NCBI GenBank assembly: GCA_902782125.1 | Contig: CACZMA010000004.1 | Span: 248,001 to 312,000 of the forward strand | Source of the DNA: Oscillospiraceae bacterium | GTDB taxonomy: Bacteria; Bacillota; Clostridia; Saccharofermentanales; Saccharofermentanaceae | DNA: 64,000 nt | Reading direction: 5' to 3' | Shown here: in pieces, positions 8,453 to 17,754 of the stretch | Layout of the letters: every line of letters begins with the position of its first letter | Position numbering within the stretch: the first letter of the stretch is position 1 | Notes under the pieces: generated by a model | What the model saw: only the letters and a program-made list of their open reading frames with translations | The model's database searches: none | What the model was told of the DNA's origin: nothing | Program-made: the position numbers and the translations under genes

Positions 8453-10359
8453 ATCTGATTCTCGCAGTAAGCCTTGTACTTGGCTCTGAGCTCCTTCATG
8501 GTGGACTTCATCTCAAGCTGATACTTGGATGTTTCCTCCCAGTTACGCTCACCGATGGCATTCTTGATCTTGGTAAAGATCGAAGTCTCAGTATCGGAAT
8601 CCTTGGCAAGGCGGACCTTAAGAGAAACAATCTCATTCCAAAGATTATCGTCGTAAGAATTAGACCCGTCGTCTTTTCTTACGACGTTTCTTATTGTCTG
8701 GAGATTAGCGGGGATTATCTTCTCGAGAAGTTCCATCTCCCATCTGCCGAGCATTGCCTGGTAGTAGGAGTCGAGGATCATGCTGTTGAAGACGTCACCG
8801 TTGCAGAGGATAGGCTCTACATCCGGATTAGACTTAAGTATGTATATCGAGTGGTATACGTTCTCGGAAGGCTTTCCGAAGAGCCTGTCGCGTTCATCCG
8901 AATCCATGTCCTCGAAAATATCATCCTCACAACGGTACAGCCTGTCCTTCTCGAGGTAGTCGCTGCTCTCGCCGTAAGGCTTGATGAATTCTGCTTCAAG
9001 CGCCTTGGTATCCTTATCCGTGGACAGAACATATGCGATACCGTCGAGCATTGACTGATATACGGCTGCAAGGCAGAGATAAGTGTTGGTATGCGGGTTC
9101 GGAGCGCGAAGCTCGAATCTTGTGGCATACTTATTATCCATGGATCTTACGAGACCGAGAAGGACTGAACGGTTCCTGGAAGGAGTGAGTACGTCCATTC
9201 CGATAGAAGCTACTGCGTGAGTAGGAGCCTCGAATCCGGGTGTAAGTCTCTCGAATGCATCTGTTGTGGCAGATACGAAGGGGCTGATGATATTGTAGTG
9301 CTTCATGATGCCCATGAGGCAGCCCCATCCGATCTTGCTCAGATAATCCTTGCTCATGTCGGCAGGCGTGAAGAGGTTGATCTTCCTTCCGTCCTTAAGG
9401 TTGGCTACTGCATTGACGTGAGTATGCTCACCGGAACCTGCGACGCCCTGGAGCGGCTTTGCATCAAAGCTGACATCAAGACCGTGAAGTCTGAATATCT
9501 CCTTGATGAGGATCCTGGCAATAAGCTCGTAATCAGCACCCTGAAGAGCATCCGAATACTTCCAGTCAACCTCGAGCTGCTCCATGATGAAGTGGAATTC
9601 ACCTGAAGAGGTGAGGGAAGCCTTTACGCCTCCGACTTCTTTGTGTCCCATCTCGGGGTTGAAGCCGTACTGTTCAAGGACCATAATGACCTGCTCAAGA
9701 GCAGTCCTTACGACGCCCTTGGTACGCTTCCAGTAAGATTCCTTAAGCTCCTGAGATATCGAGAGCTGCTCTGTACTGATGATCTCATCGGGCGAATTGA
9801 CCCAGAATTCAAGCTCTGTAGCAGTAATGAGCGTGATCTTGGCAAGTTCTTCAGGCTTGAAACCGTATTCGCTGCAGATGTCAGGTCTCTGCTTGAAGAT
9901 GTCCTTGATCTGCTTCTCGAAGAAATCAGCGCTCTTCTTAAGAATGGACCTGGAGCAGACCATATCATCGCCGTGCTTAAGATATGAAGGGATCCTAAGA
10001 GTTCCGATGGGGAGCTTCGTGATGGGATCCGTGTGTTCGTAGTTATAATCGATGTACCAGATTACTTCCGGATCGGGAATAAGATCGACCTTACCGTCGT
10101 TCAGTGTGGCGATTCCCGGAAGTACAACGGAGGAACCGTCGGTTTGGACCGCGTGACCGTTCAGATAGTTCTCGAGATTAGACTTAAAGTCCGATATGGG
10201 GATCTTCTCGTCAGTATCATTGCCCATAAGATCTACTGCTGCGAGCGATACGAACTTGATCTCGGGATGAGCCTCAAGGATGCTCCTGATATCACCGGCA
10301 GAGTGCTTCTCAGTGGGAATTACGTATAAAAGTTCCGGAATTACATGAAAATCAGTCAT
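8449..10359 (-). CDS. glnA: Glutamine synthetase, long form
   Basis: Makes glutamine from glutamate, ammonia and ATP. The 636-residue product is far longer than type I enzymes (about 440-470). Conserved elements run in order: an N-terminal beta-grasp-like part with DLMGNDTDEKIPI, TELEFWV for the metal glutamates, GHKEVGGVKASL, the ATP/glutamate region AKPLQGVAGSGEHTHVN, and RFELRAPNPHTNTYLCLAA. The last 150-170 residues form a helical, charged extension beyond the catalytic core. Type III enzymes are also large but their signature was not seen. It is monocistronic and its last codon overlaps the aquaporin stop. Confidence 0.88.
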   Translation of the reverse strand: MTDFHVIPELLYVIPTEKHSAGDIRSILEAHPEIKFVSLAAVDLMGNDTDEKIPISDFKSNLENYLNGHAVQTDGSSVVLPGIATLNDGKVDLIPDPEVIWYIDYNYEHTDPITKLPIGTLRIPSYLKHGDDMVCSRSILKKSADFFEKQIKDIFKQRPDICSEYGFKPEELAKITLITATELEFWVNSPDEIISTEQLSISQELKESYWKRTKGVVRTALEQVIMVLEQYGFNPEMGHKEVGGVKASLTSSGEFHFIMEQLEVDWKYSDALQGADYELIARILIKEIFRLHGLDVSFDAKPLQGVAGSGEHTHVNAVANLKDGRKINLFTPADMSKDYLSKIGWGCLMGIMKHYNIISPFVSATTDAFERLTPGFEAPTHAVASIGMDVLTPSRNRSVLLGLVRSMDNKYATRFELRAPNPHTNTYLCLAAVYQSMLDGIAYVLSTDKDTKALEAEFIKPYGESSDYLEKDRLYRCEDDIFEDMDSDERDRLFGKPSENVYHSIYILKSNPDVEPILCNGDVFNSMILDSYYQAMLGRWEMELLEKIIPANLQTIRNVVRKDDGSNSYDDNLWNEIVSLKVRLAKDSDTETSIFTKIKNAIGERNWEETSKYQLEMKSTMKELRAKYKAYCENQI

Positions 10360-10489
10360 AAAAATGCCGTCCTTGCCAAAATATATATGATTCTATCACA
10401 TTAATTAAAGCCTTCTTATATTAATTAATTCTAATTTTCGGTAGGTAAATCTTGAGTTTTATATTATTATTGCTACATTAGGAGTTATT

Positions 10490-11347
10490 ATGATTCTTGC
10501 AACGATTAAGAACCTTTTTGATATTGATGATGTCGGTAAACGGTGGGGCGTCAGGATACTCTTCCTTTTGACCGTTATTGTTAACTGCGCCGTTCGCTTT
10601 AACCCGTACGCTGATACCAATTTTGATGAGCTCTTCAGCTGGGCAGAGCAGGTTCAGGCTGCGAGCGAGAATAATGTCATAGACATCAGATTATCTGCGA
10701 TCCCGCTTACAGACGGCAATATAATCTTTGTCCTTACCGCTTTGGCGGCCATATTCATTACGCTTATGGCTTCTTTCCTCTATTCCGGCCTCTATATCAA
10801 GGCTTTCAGAGAGAACCGGACAAAGCTTAAGGCATTCGGCGATCCTATCAAAGGTTCCAAACTTGCAGGGCGTATGGCGATCCTTACTTTGCACTGCCTT
10901 GTGATCGCCATACCGTTCATCTTTTTCTTCGGATCATTCACGCTGCTGGTAGTCATAGCTCTTCCGTTCCTGTTTGTAATGCCTTCGGCTTATCTGTCGG
11001 GTGATTTTACTCTGTTCTCATCGTTCCCGAACATGATCAACAGGACAAAGGGCTATTATCTGGACAGATGGAGGGGGATACTCTTGATCTCAAGCGCTTA
11101 TCTTATTATTGATTTCCTGATAAGCCTGGTGGCTACATTCTTCACAACTGCCTATATCATCCTTCATACGGCTCTGGGATGCTGGATAATGATGTCCTTT
11201 GCCAGATATGCCGCACAGTCATACTGCAGGATGATGGTAGGGAGAAAGTGGCGGAAGATGAATCTTCCCGGACTTATATTCAGAGAAGAGCCTGAAGATT
11301 ACGAAGATACTGACAATCTGAACGAGGATGCGGGCAAAGATGAGTAA
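10490..11347 (+). CDS. Multi-span membrane protein of unknown function
   Basis: A 285-residue protein not recognised as any named family. It has about five or six hydrophobic segments (near 22-38, 75-103, 128-150, 151-170, 200-225 and 228-245), short loops, and an acidic C-terminal tail (EEPEDYEDTDNLNEDAGKDE) predicted to be cytoplasmic. Residues between spans are rich in Arg/Lys, including RENRTKLKAF and NMINRTKGYYLDRWRG. The overall layout recalls the DUF624/DUF975-type membrane families. GGAGT precedes the ATG. It is flanked by a divergent glutamine synthetase and the malic enzyme, with no clear functional tie. Confidence 0.75.
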   Translation: MILATIKNLFDIDDVGKRWGVRILFLLTVIVNCAVRFNPYADTNFDELFSWAEQVQAASENNVIDIRLSAIPLTDGNIIFVLTALAAIFITLMASFLYSGLYIKAFRENRTKLKAFGDPIKGSKLAGRMAILTLHCLVIAIPFIFFFGSFTLLVVIALPFLFVMPSAYLSGDFTLFSSFPNMINRTKGYYLDRWRGILLISSAYLIIDFLISLVATFFTTAYIILHTALGCWIMMSFARYAAQSYCRMMVGRKWRKMNLPGLIFREEPEDYEDTDNLNEDAGKDE

Positions 11348-11426
11348 GATTTCTTGCTCTTATTCCTGTTGTTTTTTATCAGCCTTTTAATTATTATACT
11401 TAAGACTACAATTTGGAGGTTCACAT

Positions 11427-12599
11427 ATGGATAACAATGAGAAAGCAATTAAGATGCATGAGGAATGGGCAGGCAAGATCGAAGTAATCGCCAAAGCTCC
11501 CGTAGGTACCAAGGAAGAACTCGCTATTGCGTACACACCGGGTGTTGCAGCTCCTTGTCTTGAGATCCAGAAGGACGTAGACCTCTCATACAAATACACA
11601 AGAAGACATAATCTCGTAGCTGTTGTTACAGATGGTACTGCCGTTCTCGGCCTTGGTGATATCGGACCTGAAGCCGGTATGCCTGTTATGGAAGGTAAGT
11701 GCGCTCTGTTCAAGGCTTTCGGTGATGTTGATGCATTCCCTCTCTGCATCCGTTCCAAGGATGTTGATGAGATCGTTAATACAGTAGCCCTTCTCGCAGG
11801 CTCTTTCGGCGGCGTTAACCTTGAGGACATCTCCGCTCCCAGATGCTTCGAGATCGAGAAGAAGCTCAAGGAGAGATGTGACATCCCGATCTTCCACGAT
11901 GACCAGCACGGTACTGCAGTTATCACACTTGCAGGTCTTACAAATGCTCTTAAGATCGTCGGCAAGAAGATGGAAGAGATCCATGTTGTTGTTAACGGCG
12001 CAGGCGCTGCAGCAACGGCTATCACAAAGCTCCTCATCTCCAGAGGCCTTAAGAATGTCATCCTCTGCGACCGTAAGGGCGCTATCTATGAGGGAAGAGA
12101 AGGTCTCAATTCAGCTAAGGAAGAGATGGCTAAGATCACAAATCCCGAGAAGAAGGCTGGTTCTCTTGCTGACGTTATCGTTGGTGCTGATGTATTCATC
12201 GGTGTATCTGCTCCCGGCGTTCTCACAGCTGATATGGTAGCCACAATGGCTAAGGATCCTGTAGTATTCGCTTGCGCTAACCCCACACCTGAGATCCTTC
12301 CCGATGAGGCTAAGAAGGCAGGTGTTGCAGTCATGGCAACAGGAAGATCTGACTTCCCGAACCAGGTTAACAACGTTCTCGCATTCCCCGGTATCTTCCG
12401 CGGCGCTCTCGATGTAAGAGCTTCCGATATCAACGATGAGATGAAGATCGCTGCTGCAAATGCTATCGCAGGCATCGTATCCGACGCTGAACTTAACCCT
12501 GAGTACATCCTGCCGGATGCATTCGACAAGAGAGTCGGACCTGCAGTTGCTGCTGCTGTTGCACAGGCTGCAAGAGATACAGGCGTTGCTCGTATCTGA
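11427..12599 (+). CDS. NAD(P)-dependent malic enzyme
   Basis: Oxidatively decarboxylates malate to pyruvate and CO2. It is the short bacterial form (390 residues) without the phosphotransacetylase-like domain of MaeB. Seen: AIAYTPGVAAP with the catalytic tyrosine Y36, MEGKCALFKAFGDVDAF with K91, the metal-ligand stretch IFHDDQHGTAV near 155-165, and the Rossmann loop GAGAAATA near 191-198. TTTGGAGG gives a strong ribosome binding site. With citrate synthase and pckA in this window it serves the pyruvate/oxaloacetate node. Cofactor preference cannot be read. Confidence 0.93.
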   Translation: MDNNEKAIKMHEEWAGKIEVIAKAPVGTKEELAIAYTPGVAAPCLEIQKDVDLSYKYTRRHNLVAVVTDGTAVLGLGDIGPEAGMPVMEGKCALFKAFGDVDAFPLCIRSKDVDEIVNTVALLAGSFGGVNLEDISAPRCFEIEKKLKERCDIPIFHDDQHGTAVITLAGLTNALKIVGKKMEEIHVVVNGAGAAATAITKLLISRGLKNVILCDRKGAIYEGREGLNSAKEEMAKITNPEKKAGSLADVIVGADVFIGVSAPGVLTADMVATMAKDPVVFACANPTPEILPDEAKKAGVAVMATGRSDFPNQVNNVLAFPGIFRGALDVRASDINDEMKIAAANAIAGIVSDAELNPEYILPDAFDKRVGPAVAAAVAQAARDTGVARI

Positions 12600-12627
12600 T
12601 CATATAAACGATTGAAGGAGAAGGATC

Positions 12628-13116
12628 ATGATTGATGACATTGAACTGTTAAGACTTATCGAGAATAATGCAAGACTGTCTTCAGCTGAGATCGCCACAA
12701 TGCTTGGTTCTTCTGAAGATGAAGTAAACAGTGAGATAGACAGACTCAAGGATGACAACATCATCCTTGGGTATAACACTGTCATCAACTGGGAGAAGAA
12801 GGCTCCGGACAATTGCATCGGAATGATCGAAGTCAGGATCGCACCCGTAAAGAACAAAGGTTACGATCACATTGCCCAGATCCTGAGCAAATATGATAAG
12901 GTCACTGCTTGTTACCTCGTATCCGGCGGCTTCGATCTGATGATCATATATGAAGACAGCACGCTCAGGAACATCGCTAATTTTGTTACCGAGAAGATAG
13001 CTACCCTAGACGGAGTCCTGTCTACGACAACACACTTCATCCTTAAGAAATACAAGGCTAACGGACTTATCTACGACAGTCCGGATACCGATGACAGACA
13101 GGCAATAATATTATGA
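12628..13116 (+). CDS. Lrp/AsnC family transcriptional regulator
   Basis: A 162-residue one-component regulator: N-terminal winged helix-turn-helix (about 1-55, with RLSSAEIATMLG and a recognition stretch EVNSEIDRLKDDNII) and a RAM ligand-binding domain (GMIEVRIAP, ACYLVSGGFDLMI). Its ATGA stop/start overlap with the aminotransferase makes the pair one unit, the same arrangement as Bacillus alaR-alaT, so it probably senses an amino acid and controls the transaminase. It lies 28 nt after malic enzyme and may be co-transcribed with it. Confidence 0.92.
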   Translation: MIDDIELLRLIENNARLSSAEIATMLGSSEDEVNSEIDRLKDDNIILGYNTVINWEKKAPDNCIGMIEVRIAPVKNKGYDHIAQILSKYDKVTACYLVSGGFDLMIIYEDSTLRNIANFVTEKIATLDGVLSTTTHFILKKYKANGLIYDSPDTDDRQAIIL

Positions 13117-14300
13117 GTTTCGATTATACGAACAAGATCTCGAAGGCAGTACAACAGGTACCGCCTTCTGCCATAAGGAAGTTCTTTGATCTCGCCAATG
13201 AGATGAAGGGACATGTCATATCTCTGTCTATCGGTGAGCCTGACTTTGTTACTCCCTGGTCCATCAGAGAAGCAGGCATCAATTCACTTATTGATGGATA
13301 TACGCATTATTCGCCGAATTCCGGATATATCGATTCCAGAACGGCAATTGCCGATTATCTTAAGAGAAGATACGGAGTCGCGTACGATCCTGCGCATGAG
13401 ATATTGATAACAGTCGGCGGAAGTGAAGGTCTTGATCTTGTTGCAAGGGCTCTTATCAATCCTGGTGATGAGGTCGTTGTCGTAGAACCGTGCTTTGTTG
13501 CCTATAAAGCTACGGTAGAGTTTGCTCACGGCGTACCTGTTGTTGTATCGACCAAGCCTGAGAATGATTACAGGCTTATGCCCGAAGAACTTGAAGCAGC
13601 CATTACAGACAAGACAAAATACATCATCGTAGGCTATCCGAATAATCCTACGGGTGCCGTAATGACTCTTGAGGACTGGGCGAAGATCAAGGATGTCCTT
13701 CTGCGTCATCCTGATATCATTGTTCTGTCAGACGAACTGTATTGCGAGCTCAATTATCTTGACGGCAAGCCTGCTTCGCTTACGCAGTTCTCCGAGATCC
13801 GCGAACGCGTGATCATGGTTAACGGCTTCTCCAAGTCTTATGCAATGACGGGCTTTAGAGTCGGTTATATTGCCGGCCCCGCAGAGCTTGTTGCTCCTAT
13901 GATCAAGATCCATCAGTACTGCATCATGTGCGCTCCTTCGTTATCTCAGTTCGCTGTTATCGAAGCTGCCATGAATGCCGATGACGAGATCGCAAAGATG
14001 AGGACCGAGTATAATCACAGAAGAAGAGTGATCATTCAAGGTCTTAAGGATGCCGGTCTTGAGTGCTTTGTGCCTTACGGCGCATTCTATGCTTTCCCGT
14101 GCATTAAGTCCACGGGACTCACTTCCGAAGAATTCTGTGAGCGTTTCCTGCTCGAGAAGCATGTTGCGATCGTTCCCGGTAATGCTTTCGGTGAGTGCGG
14201 AGAAGGTTTTGTCAGGATCAGTTATGCTGCTTCTCTGGAAGATATAAAGGAAGCCATGAAGCTTCTTAAAGAATTTGTTGAAGATCTGAAGAAAGGTTAA
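13113..14300 (+). CDS. PLP-dependent aminotransferase, class I/II (alanine transaminase-like)
   Basis: A 395-residue fold-type I transaminase. The cofactor lysine is K241 in NGFSKSYAMTGFRVGY; the phosphate-site and substrate residues lie in YPNNPTGAV near 175-183, SDELYC near 206-211 and the C-terminal FVRISYAAS with the carboxylate-binding arginine. Context with an overlapping Lrp-type regulator and a malic enzyme that yields pyruvate favours alanine/pyruvate chemistry, but aspartate or aromatic substrates are possible. prfB starts 5 nt downstream. Confidence 0.9.
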   Translation: MSFDYTNKISKAVQQVPPSAIRKFFDLANEMKGHVISLSIGEPDFVTPWSIREAGINSLIDGYTHYSPNSGYIDSRTAIADYLKRRYGVAYDPAHEILITVGGSEGLDLVARALINPGDEVVVVEPCFVAYKATVEFAHGVPVVVSTKPENDYRLMPEELEAAITDKTKYIIVGYPNNPTGAVMTLEDWAKIKDVLLRHPDIIVLSDELYCELNYLDGKPASLTQFSEIRERVIMVNGFSKSYAMTGFRVGYIAGPAELVAPMIKIHQYCIMCAPSLSQFAVIEAAMNADDEIAKMRTEYNHRRRVIIQGLKDAGLECFVPYGAFYAFPCIKSTGLTSEEFCERFLLEKHVAIVPGNAFGECGEGFVRISYAASLEDIKEAMKLLKEFVEDLKKG

Positions 14301-14304
14301 CCCG

Positions 14305-15420
14305 ATGCTGGAATTTGATAACATCAGACTTGACTTGGAATCATTTGAAGAGCCTCTTGCCAAACTTAAGGATGCCCTTCATATAGACCGCGTTACAGAT
14401 CAGATAAGCGAACTTGAGAACAGGACCACAGAGCCTGACTTCTGGAATGATCCTGCCAAGGCACAGGAACTTACGCAGACTCTCGGCAGACTTAAGAAGA
14501 AGGTCGAGAACTATAATAATCTTGTGTCAGAGAGGGAAGACCTGCTGGCTCTTTGTGAACTGGCCAATGAAGAAGAAGACAGGGATTCTCTTGCGGAATT
14601 GACCGAGAGTGTCGCTTCTTTCAAGGAAGACTTCGAGAAGATGCGCCTTGAGACGCTTCTTACCGGTCCCTATGATGCCAATAATGCCACGCTCTCACTT
14701 CATGCCGGTGCCGGCGGAACTGAGGCAATGGACTGGTGCTCCATGCTCTACAGAATGTACAAGAGATGGTGCGAGATCCACGGATTCACCACGGAAGAAC
14801 TTGAATATGTTGACGGTGAAGAAGCAGGTATTCAGTCTGTATCCATGAAGATCACAGGTGAGAATGCTTACGGATTTTTAAGATCCGAAATAGGCGTACA
14901 CAGACTTGTAAGGATCTCGCCTTTTGACTCTGCCGGAAGAAGACATACTTCTTTTGCATCCTGCGAAGTCATCCCCGAGCTTGACCAGAAGACCGAAGAT
15001 GATATCAAGATCGATATGTCTGATGTCAGAGTTGATACATACAGAGCTACAGGTAAGGGCGGACAGCACATCAATAAGACTGATACGGCTGTAAGAATGA
15101 CCCATAATCCTACCGGCATCGTTGTATCCTGCCAGGCAGAGAGATCACAGCTCCAGAATAAGGAGACATGTCTTAAGATGCTGAAGGCCAAGCTGTTTGC
15201 TCTGGCTCAGGCTTCCGAGATGGCTAAGATCGAAGACCTCAAGGGCAACCAGATGGAGATCGCCTGGGGTTCGCAGATCAGATCATACGTATTCTGTCCC
15301 TATACTCTTGTTAAGGATAACCGCACAGGATATGAAGAGGTAGATGTTGATGCCGTAATGGACGGTAAGTTAGACGGGTTTATTTTCGCGTTCCTGTCAG
15401 GAATGAAGAACGAGAAGTAA
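14305..15420 (+). CDS. prfB: Peptide chain release factor 2, read in a single frame
   Basis: Releases peptides at UGA and UAA. The 371-residue protein is complete in one frame: coiled N-terminal domain, SPF stop-codon tripeptide in VRISPFDSAGRRHTS (near 203), and the GGQ catalytic loop in TGKGGQHINKTDTAVR (GGQ at about 252-254). Most bacterial prfB genes carry an in-frame UGA after about 25 codons that needs a +1 frameshift. Here the corresponding region (LHIDRVTDQI) has no CUU-UGA slip site, so autoregulation by frameshift is absent. Confidence 0.96.
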   Translation: MLEFDNIRLDLESFEEPLAKLKDALHIDRVTDQISELENRTTEPDFWNDPAKAQELTQTLGRLKKKVENYNNLVSEREDLLALCELANEEEDRDSLAELTESVASFKEDFEKMRLETLLTGPYDANNATLSLHAGAGGTEAMDWCSMLYRMYKRWCEIHGFTTEELEYVDGEEAGIQSVSMKITGENAYGFLRSEIGVHRLVRISPFDSAGRRHTSFASCEVIPELDQKTEDDIKIDMSDVRVDTYRATGKGGQHINKTDTAVRMTHNPTGIVVSCQAERSQLQNKETCLKMLKAKLFALAQASEMAKIEDLKGNQMEIAWGSQIRSYVFCPYTLVKDNRTGYEEVDVDAVMDGKLDGFIFAFLSGMKNEK

Positions 15421-15422
15421 TC

Positions 15423-16235
15423 TCAAAGCGCTTCAGGATAAGGTTTATGTCCCTTGTAGTACACCGTCTCGGTGATACCAAGGGACTTTAAATATTCTGC
15501 GGTCTCATTGAAGTATATGCCGACGCCGTCCGGAATGTGTGCATCCGAGCCGAGAGTTATAAGCTTTCCTCCCATGTCCATATATCTTTTGAGGATCTTG
15601 GGATCCGGCATGATGTCCGAAGCGTTCTTCTGTGCGAGCTTCTGGATGGACTTTGTGTTGATCTCGAGAGCTTTCTCTTTGGTTACAAGGGCCTCGAGGA
15701 ACCTGTCAAACTCGGCAGGGCAGTCGTCGTAGGACACGCGTCTGTCGTCATCGGTACCGTAGCGGTTGATGTAGTCATAATGAGCGACAACGTCGAAATT
15801 GCTGCAGCGTTCAGTCATCTCTGCAAGTGTTCCCACATATTCTGCAAATCGCTCTCTTCTGGGTATCTCGTAGCAGAGTCTGGATACATATATATCCTCT
15901 CCGCGGATGAGGTGGTTGCTGAGAAGTATTACGTCAAAAGGCGCCTTGAGGCACAGTTCATCTATCAGCCCGGCAAGGTGCGTCTGATAACCGAATTCCA
16001 CACCCATAAGGAGTTCAACGGAAGGATTGGCAGTCTGCCACATAGGAAAAGCTTCTTTGTATTCTTCTATGTCAAAGACCCAGTTAAGAGAAGTGTCAGG
16101 GAAGTCCGCATCATAGTGTTCGGTTACGGCCAATCTCTTAAGTCCGAGCTGCTCAGCAGAGACGCAGAGTTCTTCTATTGACTGGCCTGCGTCAGGTGAG
16201 AAGTGCTTAGTGTGATTGTGTCCGTCTGTAACCAT
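15423..16235 (-). CDS. hisK: PHP-family histidinol-phosphatase
   Basis: A 270-residue PHP-domain phosphoesterase. The first metal motif DGHNHTKHFSPDA is at 4-16, followed by VTEHYDAD near 37-44, a middle E/H region (GVEFGYQT) and C-terminal LGSDAH with the last Asp-His pair. These fit the HisK/HisJ type that dephosphorylates histidinol phosphate. No other his gene is near, so a different phosphate substrate is possible. It converges on prfB with only 2 nt between the stops. Confidence 0.85.
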   Translation of the reverse strand: MVTDGHNHTKHFSPDAGQSIEELCVSAEQLGLKRLAVTEHYDADFPDTSLNWVFDIEEYKEAFPMWQTANPSVELLMGVEFGYQTHLAGLIDELCLKAPFDVILLSNHLIRGEDIYVSRLCYEIPRRERFAEYVGTLAEMTERCSNFDVVAHYDYINRYGTDDDRRVSYDDCPAEFDRFLEALVTKEKALEINTKSIQKLAQKNASDIMPDPKILKRYMDMGGKLITLGSDAHIPDGVGIYFNETAEYLKSLGITETVYYKGHKPYPEAL

Positions 16236-16308
16236 ATAAACCCCTAATCTGTAAACATTTTACGTGAATAATGTTATCATAAACTATTATTAATTAGAGG
16301 TGGCTAAT

Positions 16309-17748
16309 ATGGCAAAAAAGAAAGAAACCAAGAAAACAAAGTCCAAGGAGCTCTTTGCGGAATTCCCGAATCAGTATAAGGTAGCCAGCGACGACGATAT
16401 CGCTGCTACAATGGCTTTTGCCGAAGAATATAAGGCTTTCCTGGACAGTTCAAAGACAGAGAGAGAGTTTACCAAGAATGCCGTGGCATCTGCCGAAGAA
16501 CTCGGTTTTGTGGATATCGCGACCAAGGATACTCTCAAGGCCGGTGATAAGGTGTACAGCACGATCAAAGGCAAGGGCTTCGCTGCAGCAGTTATCGGTA
16601 AGAAAGGCCCTGATGCAGGCTTCAATATACTCGGAGCTCATATCGATTCACCAAGACTCGACCTCAAGCCCAATCCGATCTTCGAAGACAACGACACGGT
16701 ATACTTCAAGACCCACTATTACGGCGGAATAAAGAAGTATCAGTGGACTACGATCCCCCTTGCCGTTCACGGCGTTGTATTTACAAATGACGGCAAGAGC
16801 CATGAGATCTGCGTAGGTGAGAAGGAAGATGATCCGGTATTCTACATCACGGACCTTCTCCCGCACTTAGGCAATGCACAGATGGCTAAGAAGGCATCTG
16901 AGTTCATCCCTGCAGAAGACCTTAACGTCATCATCGGCGGTATTCCCGTAAGAGACGAGAAGACAAAGGAAAAAGAGATCTACAAGGCTGCGATCCTGAA
17001 GCTCCTGTCTGATGAATACGGCATCACCGAGAAGGACTTCGTATCTGCAGAGATCGAGATCGTTCCCGCTTCCAAGGCAAGGGACGTCGGCTTCGACCGT
17101 GCTTATATCGCTGCATACGGCCACGATGACAAGGTATGCGCTTATCCCGCGCTAAGAGCCCTTCTAGCTCAGGAGAAGCCCGCAAGGACCTGCGTGACGA
17201 TGCTCACGGATAAGGAAGAGATCGGTTCTTACGCTAATTCCGGCGCTTCTTCATATCTCTATGAGAACTTCCTCATGGAACTCATGGCGAAAGCAGACGG
17301 AGGCATCGAGAACTTCAACACACTGAAATTCAGAAAGGCTCTTGCCGCAACGAAAATGCTCTCCACAGACGTTACTACCGCTTATGACCCGAAGTATGCA
17401 AGCGTCTTCGAGAAGCGCAACACGGCTTTCATGTCATGCGGACTTAAGATCGAGAAATACACAGGAGCCAGAGGCAAGTCCGGCTGCTCTGAGGCTACAG
17501 GCGATTTCATAGCCGAGATCACTGATATCCTTGAGAAGAATTCGATCCCGTGGCAGACGGGCGAACTCGGTAAGATCGATGCCGGCGGCGGCGGAACGAT
17601 CGCTGCTGTCATGGCTGAACTCGGTATGGATGTTGTAGATATGGGTGTTCCCGTATGGTCAATGCACGCACCGATCGAAGTCATCTCTAAGATCGATCTG
17701 TATTTCCTCTATCTTGGTTACAAGGCTTTCATCGAGAACATCAAGTAA
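16309..17748 (+). CDS. M18 family aspartyl aminopeptidase-type metallopeptidase
   Basis: Cytosolic two-zinc aminopeptidase of 479 residues. The ATG at 16309 is preferred over the GTG three codons earlier because AGAGGTGG then sits at proper spacing. Metal and active-site motifs: GAHIDSPRLDLKPNP near 107-121, AYGHDDKVCAYPALRAL near 267-283, DKEEIGSYANSGA near 304-316 and the final MHAPIEVISK. The N-terminal 20 residues are Lys-rich. It was probably transcribed from the gap shared with the divergent PHP phosphatase; cls follows after 6 nt. Confidence 0.93.
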   Translation: MAKKKETKKTKSKELFAEFPNQYKVASDDDIAATMAFAEEYKAFLDSSKTEREFTKNAVASAEELGFVDIATKDTLKAGDKVYSTIKGKGFAAAVIGKKGPDAGFNILGAHIDSPRLDLKPNPIFEDNDTVYFKTHYYGGIKKYQWTTIPLAVHGVVFTNDGKSHEICVGEKEDDPVFYITDLLPHLGNAQMAKKASEFIPAEDLNVIIGGIPVRDEKTKEKEIYKAAILKLLSDEYGITEKDFVSAEIEIVPASKARDVGFDRAYIAAYGHDDKVCAYPALRALLAQEKPARTCVTMLTDKEEIGSYANSGASSYLYENFLMELMAKADGGIENFNTLKFRKALAATKMLSTDVTTAYDPKYASVFEKRNTAFMSCGLKIEKYTGARGKSGCSEATGDFIAEITDILEKNSIPWQTGELGKIDAGGGGTIAAVMAELGMDVVDMGVPVWSMHAPIEVISKIDLYFLYLGYKAFIENIK

Positions 17749-17754
17749 GTTCAG

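Noticed and set aside
8359..9054. 231-codon plus-strand frame opposite glutamine synthetase
   Set aside because: Shadow of glnA; no motif, and its start lies inside the aquaporin gene.
11341..11380. Terminator after the membrane protein at 10490-11347
   Set aside because: GAGTAAG/CTTGCTC includes a wobble pair, overlaps the stop and has a poor T-run at the wrong distance.
16251..16263. GTAAA-CAT-TTTAC palindrome as a second copy of the dap palindrome
   Set aside because: Only the first six bases match and the arm and spacer lengths differ, so a shared regulator is not supported.
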